Origin: Osmia lignaria lignaria
Lineage: Eukaryota > Arthropoda > Insecta > Hymenoptera > Megachilidae
Assembly (NCBI RefSeq): GCF_051020975.1
Contig: NW_027478160.1
Location: forward strand, 17,258,001 to 17,322,000
DNA length: 64,000 nucleotides
Direction: 5' to 3'
The notes under the pieces were generated by a model. It had not been told where the DNA came from. It did not search any database and was given only the letters and a program-made list of their open reading frames with translations. How positions within the stretch are numbered: the first letter of the stretch is position 1; every line of letters starts with the position of its first letter. The position numbers and the translations under genes are program-made. This document shows positions 11,052 to 21,972 of the stretch, piece by piece.

Positions 11052-11372
11052 TCAGAAGCGTAGTTCTCGAGATATATCGAGATATTTAAAAGTTCCGAAG
11101 CCGCACCAACATAATAGAGATACAGAAACACCGTGGCCCCTTTCTTTGAGATAACTCTGCACTATTGCGACCTGCAAATGCCACTTCCAGCTTAGCTGTG
11201 CAGAAGAGGAACAACAAGAAGAAGAAATATCTCGGAATATGTCGTCAGGCCCCTTCCCTTGAGCTAAATCTGCAAATATCTCGGAAACGATGCCAGCTAT
11301 GGGAAAATGTTAAGAGACCTTTTTTGTAGAGAATCAAGTTTCCTACTTTTTATGTTCTATGATATTTTTTGA
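11052..11372. repeat. 321-bp monomer with ATGTCGTCAGG deletion
   Basis: One base is missing at 'atgtcgtcagg' (usually 'atgtccgtcagg') near 11240. The unit also carries 'gcgacctgc', 'gaagaggaac', 'ctcggaatatg' and 'gagctaaatc', and is followed by 'gatgccagctatggg'. It is the leftmost member of a lineage that recurs at 14271, 15235 and 16522, and in 322-bp form at 26504, 30369, 32301 and 36487. Confidence 0.85.
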
Positions 11373-14270
11373 TCAGATGCGTAGTTTTCGAGATATATCG
11401 AGATATTTAAAAGTTCCGAAGCCGCACCAACATAATAGAGATACAGAAACATCGTGGCCCCTTTCTTTGGCATAACTCTGCACTATTGCGAGTTGGAAAT
11501 GCCACTTCCAGTTTAGCTGTGCAGAAGAAGAACAACAAGAAGAAGAAATATCTCGAAATATGTCCGTCAGGACCCTTCCCTTGAGATAAATCTGCAAATA
11601 TCTCGGAAACGAAGCGAGCTATGGCAAAATGTTAGGAGACCTTTTTTGTAGAGAATTATGTTTCCTACTTTTTATGTTCTATGATATTTTTTGATCAGAA
11701 GCGTAGTTTTCGAGATATATCGAGATATTTAAAAGTTCCGAAGCCGCACCAACATAATAGAGATACGGAAACACCGTGGCCCCTTTCTTTGGGATAACTC
11801 TGCACTATTGCGAGCTGGAAATGCCACTTCCAGTTTAGCTGTGCAGAAGAAGAACAACAAGAAGAAGAAATATCTCGAAATATGTCCGTCAGGCCCCTTC
11901 CCTTGAGATAAATCTGCAAATATCTCGGAAACGAAGCGAGCTATGGCAAAATGTTGACAGACCTTTTTTGTAGAGAATTAAGTTTCCTACTTTTTATGTT
12001 CTATGATATTTTTTGATCAGATGCGTAGTTCTCGAGATATAGCAAGATATTTAAAAGTTCCGAAGCCGCACCAACATAATAGAGATACAGAAACACCGTG
12101 GCCCCTTTCTTTGAGATAACTCTGCACTACTGCGAGCTACAAATGCCACTTCCAGCTTAGCTGTGCAGAAGAAGAACAACAAGAAGAAGGAATATCTCGA
12201 AATATGTCCGTCAGGCCCCTTCCCTTGAGATAAATCTGCAAATATCTCGGAAACGAAGCGAGCTATGGCAAAATGTTAAGAGACCTTTTTTGTAGAGAAT
12301 TAAGTTTCCTACTTTTTATGTTCTATGATATTTTTTGATCAGATGCGTAGTTCTCGAGATATATCCAGATATTTAAAAGTTCCGAAATGGCACCAACATA
12401 ATAGAGATACAGAAACACCGTGGCCCCTTTCTTTGAGGTAACTCTGCACTATTGCGAGCTGCAAATGCCACTTCCAGCTTAGCTGTGCAGAAGAAGAACA
12501 ACAAGAAGAAGAAATATCTCGAAATATGTCCCTCAGGCCCCTTCCCTTGAGATAAATCTGCAAATACCTCGGAAACCAAGCGAGCTATGGCAAAATGTTA
12601 AGAGACCTTATTTGTAGAGAATTAAGTTTCCTACTTTTTATGTTCTACGATATTTTTTGATCAGATGCGTAGTTCTCGAGATATATCAAGATATTTAAAA
12701 GTTCCCAAGCCGCACCAACATAATAGAGATACAGAAACACCGTGGCCCCTTTCTTTGAGATAACTCTGCACTATTGCGAGCTGCAAATGCCACTTCCAGC
12801 TTAGCTGTGCAGAAGAAGAACAACAAGAATAAGAAATATTTCGAAATATGTCCGTCAGGCACCTTCCCTTGAGATAAATCTGCAAATATCTCGGAAACCA
12901 AGCGAGCTACGGCAAAATGTTGAGAGACCTTTTTTGTAGAAAATTAGGTTTCCTACTTTTTATGTTCTATGATCTTTTTCGATCAGAGGCGTAGTTCTCG
13001 AGATATATCAAGATATTTAAAAGTTCCGAAGCCGCACCAACATAATAGAGATACAGAAACACCGTGGCCCCTTTCTTTGAGATAACTCTGCACGATTGCG
13101 AGCTGGAAATCCCACTTCCAGTTTAGCTGTGCAGAAGAAGAACAACAAGAAGAAGAAATATCTCGAAATATGTCCATCAGGACCCTTCCCTTGAGATAAA
13201 TCTGCAAATATCTCGGAAACGAAGCGAGCTATGGCAAAATGTTAGGAGACCTTTTTTGTAGAGAATTAAGTTTCCTACTTTTTATGTTCTATGATATTTT
13301 TTGATCAGATGCGTAGTTCTCGAGATATATCAAGATATTTAAAAGCTCCGAAGCTGCACCAACATAATAGAGGTACAGAAACACCGTGGCCCCTTTCTTT
13401 GAGATAACTCTGCACTATTGCGAGCTGCAAATGCCACTTCCAGCTTAGCTGTGCAGAAGAAGAACAACAAGAATAAGAAATATTTCGAAATATGTCCGTC
13501 AGGCCCCTTCCCTTGAGATAAATCTGCAAATATCTCGGAAACGAAGCGAGCTACGGCAAAATGTTAAGCGACCTTTTTTGTAGAAAATTAGGTTTCCTAC
13601 TTTTTATGTTCTACGATATTTTTTGATCAGATGCGTAGTTCTCGAGATATATCAAGATATTTAAAAGTTCCGAAGCCGCACCAACATAATAGAGATACAG
13701 AAACACCGTGGCCCCTTTCTTTGGGATAACTCTGCACTATTGCGCGCTGCAAATGCCACTTCCAGCTTAGCTGTGCAGAAGAAGAACAACAAGAAGAAGA
13801 AATATCTCGAAATATGTCCGTCAGGCCCCTTCCCTTGAGATAAATCTGCAAATATCTCGGAAACAAAGCGAGCTATGGCAAAATGTTAAGAGACCTTTTT
13901 TGTAGAGAATTAAGTTTCCTACTTTTTATGTTCTATGATATTTTTTGATCAGATGCGTAGTTCTCGAGATATAGCAAGATATTTAAAAGTTCCGAAGCCG
14001 CACCAACATAATAGAGATACAGAAACACCGTGGCCCCTTTCTTTGAGATAACTCTGCACTACTGCGAGCTGCAAATGCCACTTCCTGCTTAGCTGTGCAG
14101 AAGAAGAACAACAAGAAGAAGAAATATCTCGAAATATGTCCGTCAGGCCCCTTCCCTTGAGATAAATCTGCAAATATCTCGGAAACGATGCCAGCTATGG
14201 CAAAATGTTAAGAGACCTTTTTTGTAGAGAATTATGTTTCCTACAATTTACGTTCTCTGATATTTTTTGA

Positions 14271-14591
14271 TCAGAAGCGTAGTTTTCGAGATATATCGAG
14301 ATATTTAAAAGTTCCGAAGCCGCACCAACATAATAGAGATACAGAAACACCGTGGCCCCTTTCTTTGAGATAACTCTGCACTATTGCGACCTGCAAATGC
14401 CACTTCCAGCTTAGCTGTGCAGAAGAGGAACAACAAGAAGAAGAAATATCTCGGAATATGTCGTCAGGCCCCTTCCCTTGAGCTAAATCTGCAAATATCT
14501 CGGAAACGATGCCAGCTATGGGAAAATGTTAAGAGACCTTTTTTGTAGAGAATTAAGTTTCCTACTTTTTATGTTCTATGATATTTTTTGA
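14271..14591. repeat. 321-bp monomer of the ATGTCGTCAGG lineage
   Basis: Shares the one-base deletion (near 14459) and the linked variants of the 11052 unit, and is likewise followed by 'gatgccagctatggg'. A chimeric neighbour at 14592 carries the same right part. Confidence 0.85.
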
Positions 14592-14912
14592 TCAGATGCG
14601 TAGTTTTCGAGATATATCGAGATATTTAAAAGTTCCGAAGCCGCACCAACATAATAGAGATACAGAAACATCGTGGCCCCTTTCTTTGGGATAACTCTGC
14701 ACTATTGCGAGTTGGAAATGCCACTTCCAGTTTAGCTGTGCAGAAGAAGAACAACAAGAAGAAGAAATATCTCGGAATATGTCGTCAGGCCCCTTCCCTT
14801 GATCTAAATCTGCAAATATCTCGGAAACGATGCCAGCTATGGGAAAATGTTAAGAGAACTTTTTTGTAGAGAATTAAGTTTCCTACTTTTTATGTTCTAC
14901 GATATTTTTTGA
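14592..14912. repeat. 321-bp chimeric monomer
   Basis: The left part, up to at least 14748, has the variants of the units at 11373, 15556 and 16843 ('aaacatcgtgg', 'tttgggataac', 'gagttggaaatg', 'cagtttagc'). The right part, from 14775 or earlier, has 'ctcggaatatgtcgtcagg', 'ctaaatc' and 'gatgccagc' of the preceding 14271 unit. The junction lies in 14749-14774, in or beside the triplet tract. This is the product expected from misaligned crossing-over or conversion one monomer out of register. Confidence 0.75.
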
Positions 14913-15234
14913 TCAGATGCGTAGTTCTCGAGATATATCAAGATATTTAAAAGTTCCCAAGCCGCACCAACATAATAGAGATACAGAAACACCGTGGCCC
15001 CTTTCTTTGAGATAACTCTGCACTATTGCGAGCTGCAAATGCCACTTCCAGCTTAGCTGTGCAGAAGAAGAACAACAAGAACAAGAAATATCTCGAAATA
15101 TGTCCGTCAGGCCCCTTCCCTTGAGATAAATCTGCAAATATCTCGGAAACGAAGCGAGCTATGGCAAAATGTTAAGAGACCTTTTTTGTAGAGAATTATG
15201 TTTCCTACAATTTACGTTCTCTGATATTTTTTGA

Positions 15235-15555
15235 TCAGAAGCGTAGTTTTCGAGATATATCGAGATATTTAAAAGTTCCGAAGCCGCACCAACATAATAG
15301 AGATACAGAAACACCGTGGCCCCTTTCTTTGAGATAACTCTGCACTATTGCGACCTGCAAATGCCACTTCCAGCTTAGCTGTGCAGAAGAGGAACAACAA
15401 GAAGAAGAAATATCTCGGAATATGTCGTCAGGCCCCTTCCCTTGTGCTAAATCTGCAAATATCTCGGAAACGATGCCAGCTATGGGAAAATGTTAAGAGA
15501 CCTTTTTTGTAGAGAATTAAGTTTCCTACTTCTTATGTTCCATGATATTTTTTGA
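15235..15555. repeat. 321-bp monomer of the ATGTCGTCAGG lineage
   Basis: Again has 'gcgacctgc', 'gaagaggaac', 'ctcggaatatgtcgtcagg' and 'gatgccagc'. A private change gives 'cttgtgctaaatc'. It is followed by a unit (15556) of the 'aaacatcgtgg' / 'gagttgg' type, the same pair order as 11052-11373 and 16522-16843. Confidence 0.85.
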
Positions 15556-16521
15556 TCAGATGCGTAGTTTTCGAGATATATCGAGATATTTAAAAGTTCC
15601 GAAGCCGCACCAACATAATAGAGATACAGAAACATCGTGGCCCCTTTCTTTGGGATAACTCTGCACTATAGCGAGTTGGAAATGCCACTTCCAGTTTAGC
15701 TGTGCAGAAGAAGAACAACAAGAAGAAGAAATATCTCGAAATATGTCCGTCAGGCCCCTTCCCTTGAGATAAATCTGCAAATATCTCGGAAACAAAGCGA
15801 GCTATGGCAAAATGTTAAGAGACCTTTTTTGTAGAGAATTAAGTTTCCTACTTTTTATGTTCTATGATATTTTTTGATCAGATGCGTAGTTCTCGAGATA
15901 TATCCAGATATTTAAAAGTTCCGAAGCGGCACCAACATAATAGAGATACAGAAACACCGTGGCCCCTTTCTTTGAGGTAACTCTGCACTATTGCGAGCTG
16001 CAAATGCCACTTCCAGCTTAGGTGTGCAGAAGAAGAACAACAAGAAGAAGAAATATCTCGAAATATGTCCGTCAGGCCCCTTCCCTTGAGATAAATCTGC
16101 AAATATCTCGGAAACGAAGCGAGCTATGGTAAAATGTTAAGAGACCTTTTTTGTAGAGAATTAAGTTTCCTACTTTTTATGTTCTATGATATTTTTTGAT
16201 CAGATGCGTAGTTCTCGAGATATATCCAGATATTTAAAAGTTCCGAAGCGGCACCAACATAATAGAGATACAGAAACACCGTGGCCCCTTTCTTTGAGGT
16301 AACTCTGCACTATTGCGAGCTGCAAATGCCACTTCCAGCTTAGCTGTGCAGAAGAAGAACAACAAGAAGAAGAAGTATCTCGAAATATGTCCCTCAGGCC
16401 CCTTCCCTTGAGATAAATCTGCAAATATCTCGGAAACGAAGCGAGCTATGGCAAAATGTTAAGAGACCTTTTTTGTAGAGAATTATGTTTCCTACAATTT
16501 ACGTTCTCTGATGTTTTTTGA

Positions 16522-16842
16522 TCAGAAGCGTAGTTTTCGAGATATATCGAGATATTTAAAAGTTCCGAAGCCGCACCAACATAATAGAGATACAGAAACA
16601 CCGTGGCCCCTTTCTTTGAGATAACTCTGCACTATTGCGACCTGCAAATGCCACTTCCAGCTTAGCTGTGCAGAAGAGGAACAACAAGAAGAAGAAATAT
16701 CTCGGAATATGTCGGCAGGCCCCTTCCCTTGAGCTAAATCTGCAAATATCTCGGAAACGATGCCAGCTATGGGAAAATGTTAAGAGACCTTTTTTGTAGA
16801 GAATTAAGTTTCCTACTTTTTATGTTCGATGATATTTTTTGA
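16522..16842. repeat. 321-bp monomer of the deletion lineage (ATGTCGGCAGG)
   Basis: Carries the same missing base plus a T-to-G change ('atgtcggcagg', near 16710) and 'gatgttttttgatc' at its left edge. It is paired with the 16843 unit of the 'aaacatcgtgg' type. Confidence 0.85.
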
Positions 16843-17059
16843 TCAGATGCGTAGTTTTCGAGATATATCGAGATATTTAAAAGTTCCGAAGCCGCACCAA
16901 CATAATAGAGATACAGAAACATCGTGGCCCCTTTCTTTGGGATAACTCTGCACTATTGCGAGTTGGAAATGCCACTTCCAGTTTATCTGTGCAGAAGAAG
17001 AACAACAAGAAGAAGAAATATCTCGAAATATGTCCGTCAGGACCCTTCCCTTGAGATAA

Positions 17060-18034
17060 ATCTGCAAATATCGCGGAAACGAAGCGAGCTATGGCAAAAT
17101 GTTAAGAGACCTTTTTTGTAGAGAATTAAGTTTCCTACTTTTTATGTTCTATGATATTTTTTGATCAGATGCGTAGTTCTCGAGATATATCAAGATATTT
17201 AAAAGTTCCGAAGCCGCACCAACATAATAGAGATACAGAAACACCGTGGCCCCTTTCTTTGAGATAACTCTGCACTACTGCGAGATGCAAATGCCACTTC
17301 CAGCTTAGCTGTGCAGAAGAAGAACAACAAGAAGAAGAAATATCTCGAAATATGTCCGTCGGGCCCCTTCCCTTGAGATACATCTGCAAATATCTCGGAA
17401 ACGAAGCGAGCTATGGCAAAATGTTAAGAGACCTTTTTTGTAGAGAATTAAGTTTCCTACTTTTTATGTTCTATGATATTTTTTGATCAGATGCGTAGTT
17501 CTCGAGATATATCCAGATATTTAAAAGTTCCGAAGCGGCACCAACATAATAGAGATACAGAAACATCGTGGCCCCTTTCTTTGGGATAACTCTGCACTAT
17601 TGCGAGTTGGAAATGCCACTTCCAGTTTAGCTGTGCAGAAGAAGAACAACAAGAAGAAGAAATATCTCGAAATATGTCCGTCAGGACCCTTCCCTTGAGA
17701 TAAATCTGCAAATATCTCGGAAACGAAGCGAGCTATTGCAAAACGTTAAGAGACCTTTTTTGTAGAGAATTAAGCTTCCTACTTTTTATGTTCTATGATA
17801 TTTTTTGATCAGATGCGTAGTTCTCGAGATATATCAAGATATTTAAAAGTTCCGAAGCCGCACCAACATAATAGAGATACAGAAACACCGTGGCCCCTTT
17901 CTTTGAGATAACTCTGCACTATTGCGCGCTGCAAATGCCACTTCCAGCTTAGCTGTGCAGAAGAAGAACAACAACAAGAAGAAATATCTCGAAATATGTC
18001 CGTCAGGCCCCTTCCCTTGAGATAAATCTGCAAA
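17060..18034. repeat. Left copy of a 9-monomer-offset block (2898 bp)
   Basis: Three monomers recur at 19958-20932: 'atcgcggaaacg', 'gtcgggcccc' (17358; 20256), 'aagcggcacc' with 'aaacatcgtgg', 'gctattgcaaaacg' (17731; 20629), then 'caacaacaagaag' with 'gcgcgctgc'. Small differences ('agataca' against 'agataaa' near 17380, 'aagcttcc' against 'aagtttcc' near 17774) show the copies are not perfectly identical. Confidence 0.75.
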
Positions 18035-18452
18035 TATCGCGGAAACGAAGCGAGCTATGGCAAAATGTTAAGAGACCTTTTTTGTAGAGAATTAAGTTTC
18101 CTACTTTTTATGTTCTATGATATTTTTTGATCAGATGCGTAGTTCTCGAGATATATCAAGATATTTAAAAGTTCCGAAGCCGCACCAACATAATAGAGAT
18201 ACAGAAACACCGTGGCCCCTTTCTTTGAGATAACTCTGCACTATTGCGAGCTGCAAATGCCACTTCCAGCTTAGCTGTGCTGAAGAAGAACAACAAGAAC
18301 AAGAAATCTCTCGAAATATGTCCGTCAGGCCCCTTCCCTTGAGATAAATCTGCAAATATCTCGGAAACGAAGCGAGCTATGGCAAAATGTTAAGAGACCT
18401 TTTTTGTAGAGAATTAAGTTTCCTACTTTTTATGTTCTATGATATTTTTTGA

Positions 18453-18775
18453 TCAGATGCGTAGTTCTCGAGAGCATATCAAGATATTTAAAAGTTCCGA
18501 AACCGCACCAACATAATAGAGATACAGAAACACCGTGGCCCCTTTCTTTGAGATAACTCTGCACTATTGCGAGCTGCAGATGCCACTTCCAGCTTAGCTG
18601 TGCAGAAGAAGAACAACAAGAAGAAGAAATATCTGGAAATATGTCCGTCAGGCCCCTTCCCTTGAGATAAATCTGCAAATATCTCGGAAACGAAGCGAGC
18701 TACGGCAAAATGTTAAGAGACCTTTTTTGTAGAAAATTAGGATTGCTACTTTTTATGTTCTATGATATTTTTTGA
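18453..18775. repeat. 323-bp monomer
   Basis: One extra base at 'ctcgagagcatatcaag' (usually 'ctcgagatatatcaag') near 18469-18482. Also carries 'atctggaaatatg' and 'gcagatgcc', shared with the unit at 19419. Confidence 0.8.
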
Positions 18776-19096
18776 ACAGATGCGTAGTTCTCGAGATATA
18801 TCAAGATATTTAAAAGTTCCGAAGCCGCACTAACATAATAGAGATACAGAAACACCGTGGCCCCTTTCTTTGAGATAACTCTGCACTATTGCGCGCTGCA
18901 AATGCCACTTCCAGCTTAGCTGTGCAGAAGAAGAACAACAACAAGAAGAAATATCTCGAAATATGTCCGTCAGGCCCCTTCCCTTGAGATAAATCTGCAA
19001 ATATCGCGGAAACGAAGCAGCTATGGCAAAATGTTAAGAGACCTTTTTTGTAGCGAATTAAGTTTCCTACTTTTTATGTTTTATGATATTTTTTGA
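18776..19096. repeat. 321-bp monomer with TGAACAG for TGATCAG
   Basis: One base is missing at 'gaagcagctatgg' (usually 'gaagcgagctatgg') near 19016. The left edge reads 'ttgaacagatg', so the usual TGATCA palindrome is lost. It shares this and 'gcactaacat' with the unit at 19741. Confidence 0.8.
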
Positions 19097-19957
19097 TCAG
19101 ATGCGTAGTTCTCGAGATATATCAAGATATTTAAAAGTTCCGAAGCCGCACCAACATAATAGAGATACAGAAACACCCTGTCCCCTTTCTTTGAGATAAC
19201 TCTGCACTACTGCGAGATGCAAATGCCACTTCCAGCATAGCTGTGCAGAAGAAGAACAACAAGAAGAAGAAATATCTCGAAATATGTCCGTCAGGCCCCT
19301 TCCCTTGAGATAAATCTGCAAATATCTCGGAAATGAAGCGAGCTATGGCAAAATGTTAAGAGACCTTTTTTGTAGGGAATTAAGTTTCCTACTTTTTATG
19401 TTCTATGATATTTTTTGATCAGATGCGTAGTTCTCGAGATATATCAAGATATTTAAAAGTTCCGAAGCCGCACCAACATAATAGAGATACAGAAACACCG
19501 TGGCCCCTTTCTTTGAGATAACTCTGCACTATTGCGAGCTGCAGATGCCACTTCCAGCTTAGCTGTGCAGAAGAAGAACAACAAGAAGAAGAAATATCTG
19601 GAAATATGTCCGTCAGGCCCCTTCCCTTGAGATAAATCTGCAAATATCTCGGAAACGAAGCGAGCTACGGCAAAATGTTAAGAGACCTTTTTTGTAGAAA
19701 ATTAGGATTGCTACTTTTTATGTTCTATGATATTTTTTGAACAGATGCGTAGTTCTCGAGATATATCAAGATATTTAAAAGTTCCGAAGCCGCACTAACA
19801 TAATAGAGATACAGAAACACCGTGGCCCCTTTCTTTGAGATAACTCTGCACTATTGCGACCTGCAAATGCCACTTCCAGCTTAGCTGTGCAGAAGACGAA
19901 CAACAACAAGAAGAAATATCTCGAAATATGTCCGTCAGGCCCCTTCCCTTGAGATAA

Positions 19958-20932
19958 ATCTGCAAATATCGCGGAAACGAAGCGAGCTATGGCAAAATGT
20001 TAAGAGACCTTTTTTGTAGAGAATTAAGTTTCCTACTTTTTATGTTCTATGATATTTTTTGATCAGATGCGTAGTTCTCGAGATATATCAAGATATTTAA
20101 AAGTTCCGAAGCCGCACCAACATAATAGAGATACAGAAACACCGTGGCCCCTTTCTTTGAGATAACTCTGCACTACTGCGAGATGCAAATGCCACTTCCA
20201 GCTTAGCTGTGCAGAAGAAGAACAACAAGAAGAAGAAATATCTCGAAATATGTCCGTCGGGCCCCTTCCCTTGAGATAAATCTGCAAATATCTCGGAAAC
20301 GAAGCGAGCTATGGCAAAATGTTAAGAGACCTTTTTTGTAGAGAATTAAGTTTCCTACTTTTTATGTTCTATGATATTTTTTGATCAGATGCGTAGTTCT
20401 CGAGATATATCCAGATATTTAAAAGTTCCGAAGCGGCACCAACATAATAGAGATACAGAAACATCGTGGCCCCTTTCTTTGGGATAACTCTGCACTATTG
20501 CGAGTTGGAAATGCCACTTCCAGTTTAGCTGTGCAGAAGAAGAACAACAAGAAGAAGAAATATCTCGAAATATGTCCGTCAGGACCCTTCCCTTGAGATA
20601 AATCTGCAAATATCTCGGAAACGAAGCGAGCTATTGCAAAACGTTAAGAGACCTTTTTTGTAGAGAATTAAGTTTCCTACTTTTTATGTTGCATGATATT
20701 TTTTGATCAGATGCGTAGTTCTCGAGATATATCAAGATATTTAAAAGTTCCGAAGCCGCACCAACATAATAGAGATACAGAAACACCGTGGCCCCTTTCT
20801 TTGAGATAACTCTGCACTATTGCGCGCTGCAAATGCCACTTCCAGCTTAGCTGTGCAGAAGAAGAACAACAACAAGAAGAAATATCTCGAAATATGTCCG
20901 TCAGGCCCCTTCCCTTGAGATAAATCTGCAAA
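19958..20932. repeat. Right copy of the 2898-bp-offset block
   Basis: Partner of 17060-18034, with the same three monomers in order. Private variants include 'gttgcatgat' near 20689. Confidence 0.75.
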
Positions 20933-21972
20933 TATCTCGGAAACGAAGCGAGCTATGGCAAAATGTTAAGAGACCTTTTTTGTAGAGAATTAAGTTTCCT
21001 ACTTTTTATGTTCTATGCTATTTTTTGATCAGATGCGTAGTTCTCGAGATATATCAAGATATTTAAAAGTTCCGAAGCCGCACCAACATAATAGAGATAC
21101 AGAAACACCGTGGCCCCTTTCTTTGAGATAACTCTGCACTATTGCGACCTGCAAATGCCACTTCCAGCTTAGCTGTGCAGAAGAAGAACAACAAGAAGAA
21201 GAAATATCTCGAAATATGTCCCTCAGGCCCCTTCCCTTGAGATAAATCTGCAAATATCTCGGAAACCAAGCGAGCTATGGCAAAATGTTAAGAGACCTTA
21301 TTTGTAGAGGATTAAGTTTCCTACTTTTTATGTTCTACGATATTTTTTGATCAGATGCGTAGTTCTCGAGATATATCAAGATATTTAAAAGTTCCGAAGC
21401 CGCACCAACATAATAGAGATACAGAAACACCGTGGCCCCTTTCTTTGAGATAACTCTGCACTATTGCGAGCTGCAAATGCCACTTCCAGCTTAGCTGTGC
21501 AGAAGAAGAACAACAAGAAGAAGAAATATCTCGAAATATGTCCGACAGGCCCCTTCCCTTGAGATAAATCTGCAATTATCTCGGAAACGAAGCGAGCTAT
21601 GGCAAAATCTTAAGAGACCTTTTTTGTAGAGAATTATGTTTCCTACAATTTACGTTCTCTGATATTTTTTGATCAGAAGCGTAGTTTTCGAGATATATCG
21701 AGATATTTAAAAGTTCCGAAGCCGCACCAACATAATAGAGATACAGAAACACCGTGGCCCCTTTCTTTGAGATAACTCTGCACTACTGCGAGCTGGAAAT
21801 GCCACTTCCAGTTTAGCTGTGCAGAAGAAGAACAACAAGAAGAAGAAACATCTCGAAATATGTCCATCAGGACCCTTCCCTTGAGATAAATCTGCAAATA
21901 TCTCGGAAACGAAGCGAGCTATGGCAAAATGTTAAGAGACCTTTTTTGTAGAGAATTATGTTTCCTACAATT

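Larger units (their letters stand above)
107..12016. repeat. Array domain 1: mixed class A / class B monomers
   Basis: Contains 37 monomers. About half are class A ('agaagcgtag', TTTTCGAG, ATCGAG), mostly with 'ctacaattta' just upstream. The rest are class B ('agatgcgtag', TTCTCGAG, ATCAAG), mostly with 'ctactttttatg' upstream. A further sub-variant with CGATCAGAGGCG occurs at 2036, 3646, 4612, 5900 and 8798. The types alternate in 4- and 5-monomer patterns. No gene or non-satellite sequence is seen. Confidence 0.8.
18453..20384. repeat. 3-monomer repeat (966 bp), two copies
   Basis: Monomers 18453, 18776 and 19097 are repeated at 19419, 19741 and 20063. Shared markers: 'gcagatgcc', 'atctggaaatatg', 'aggattgctac', 'ttgaacagatg', 'gcactaacat', 'atcgcggaaacg' and the 'gcgagatgc' unit. 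The second unit differs at 'gcgcgctgc' / 'gcgacctgc', and each copy has its own indels. Confidence 0.75.
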
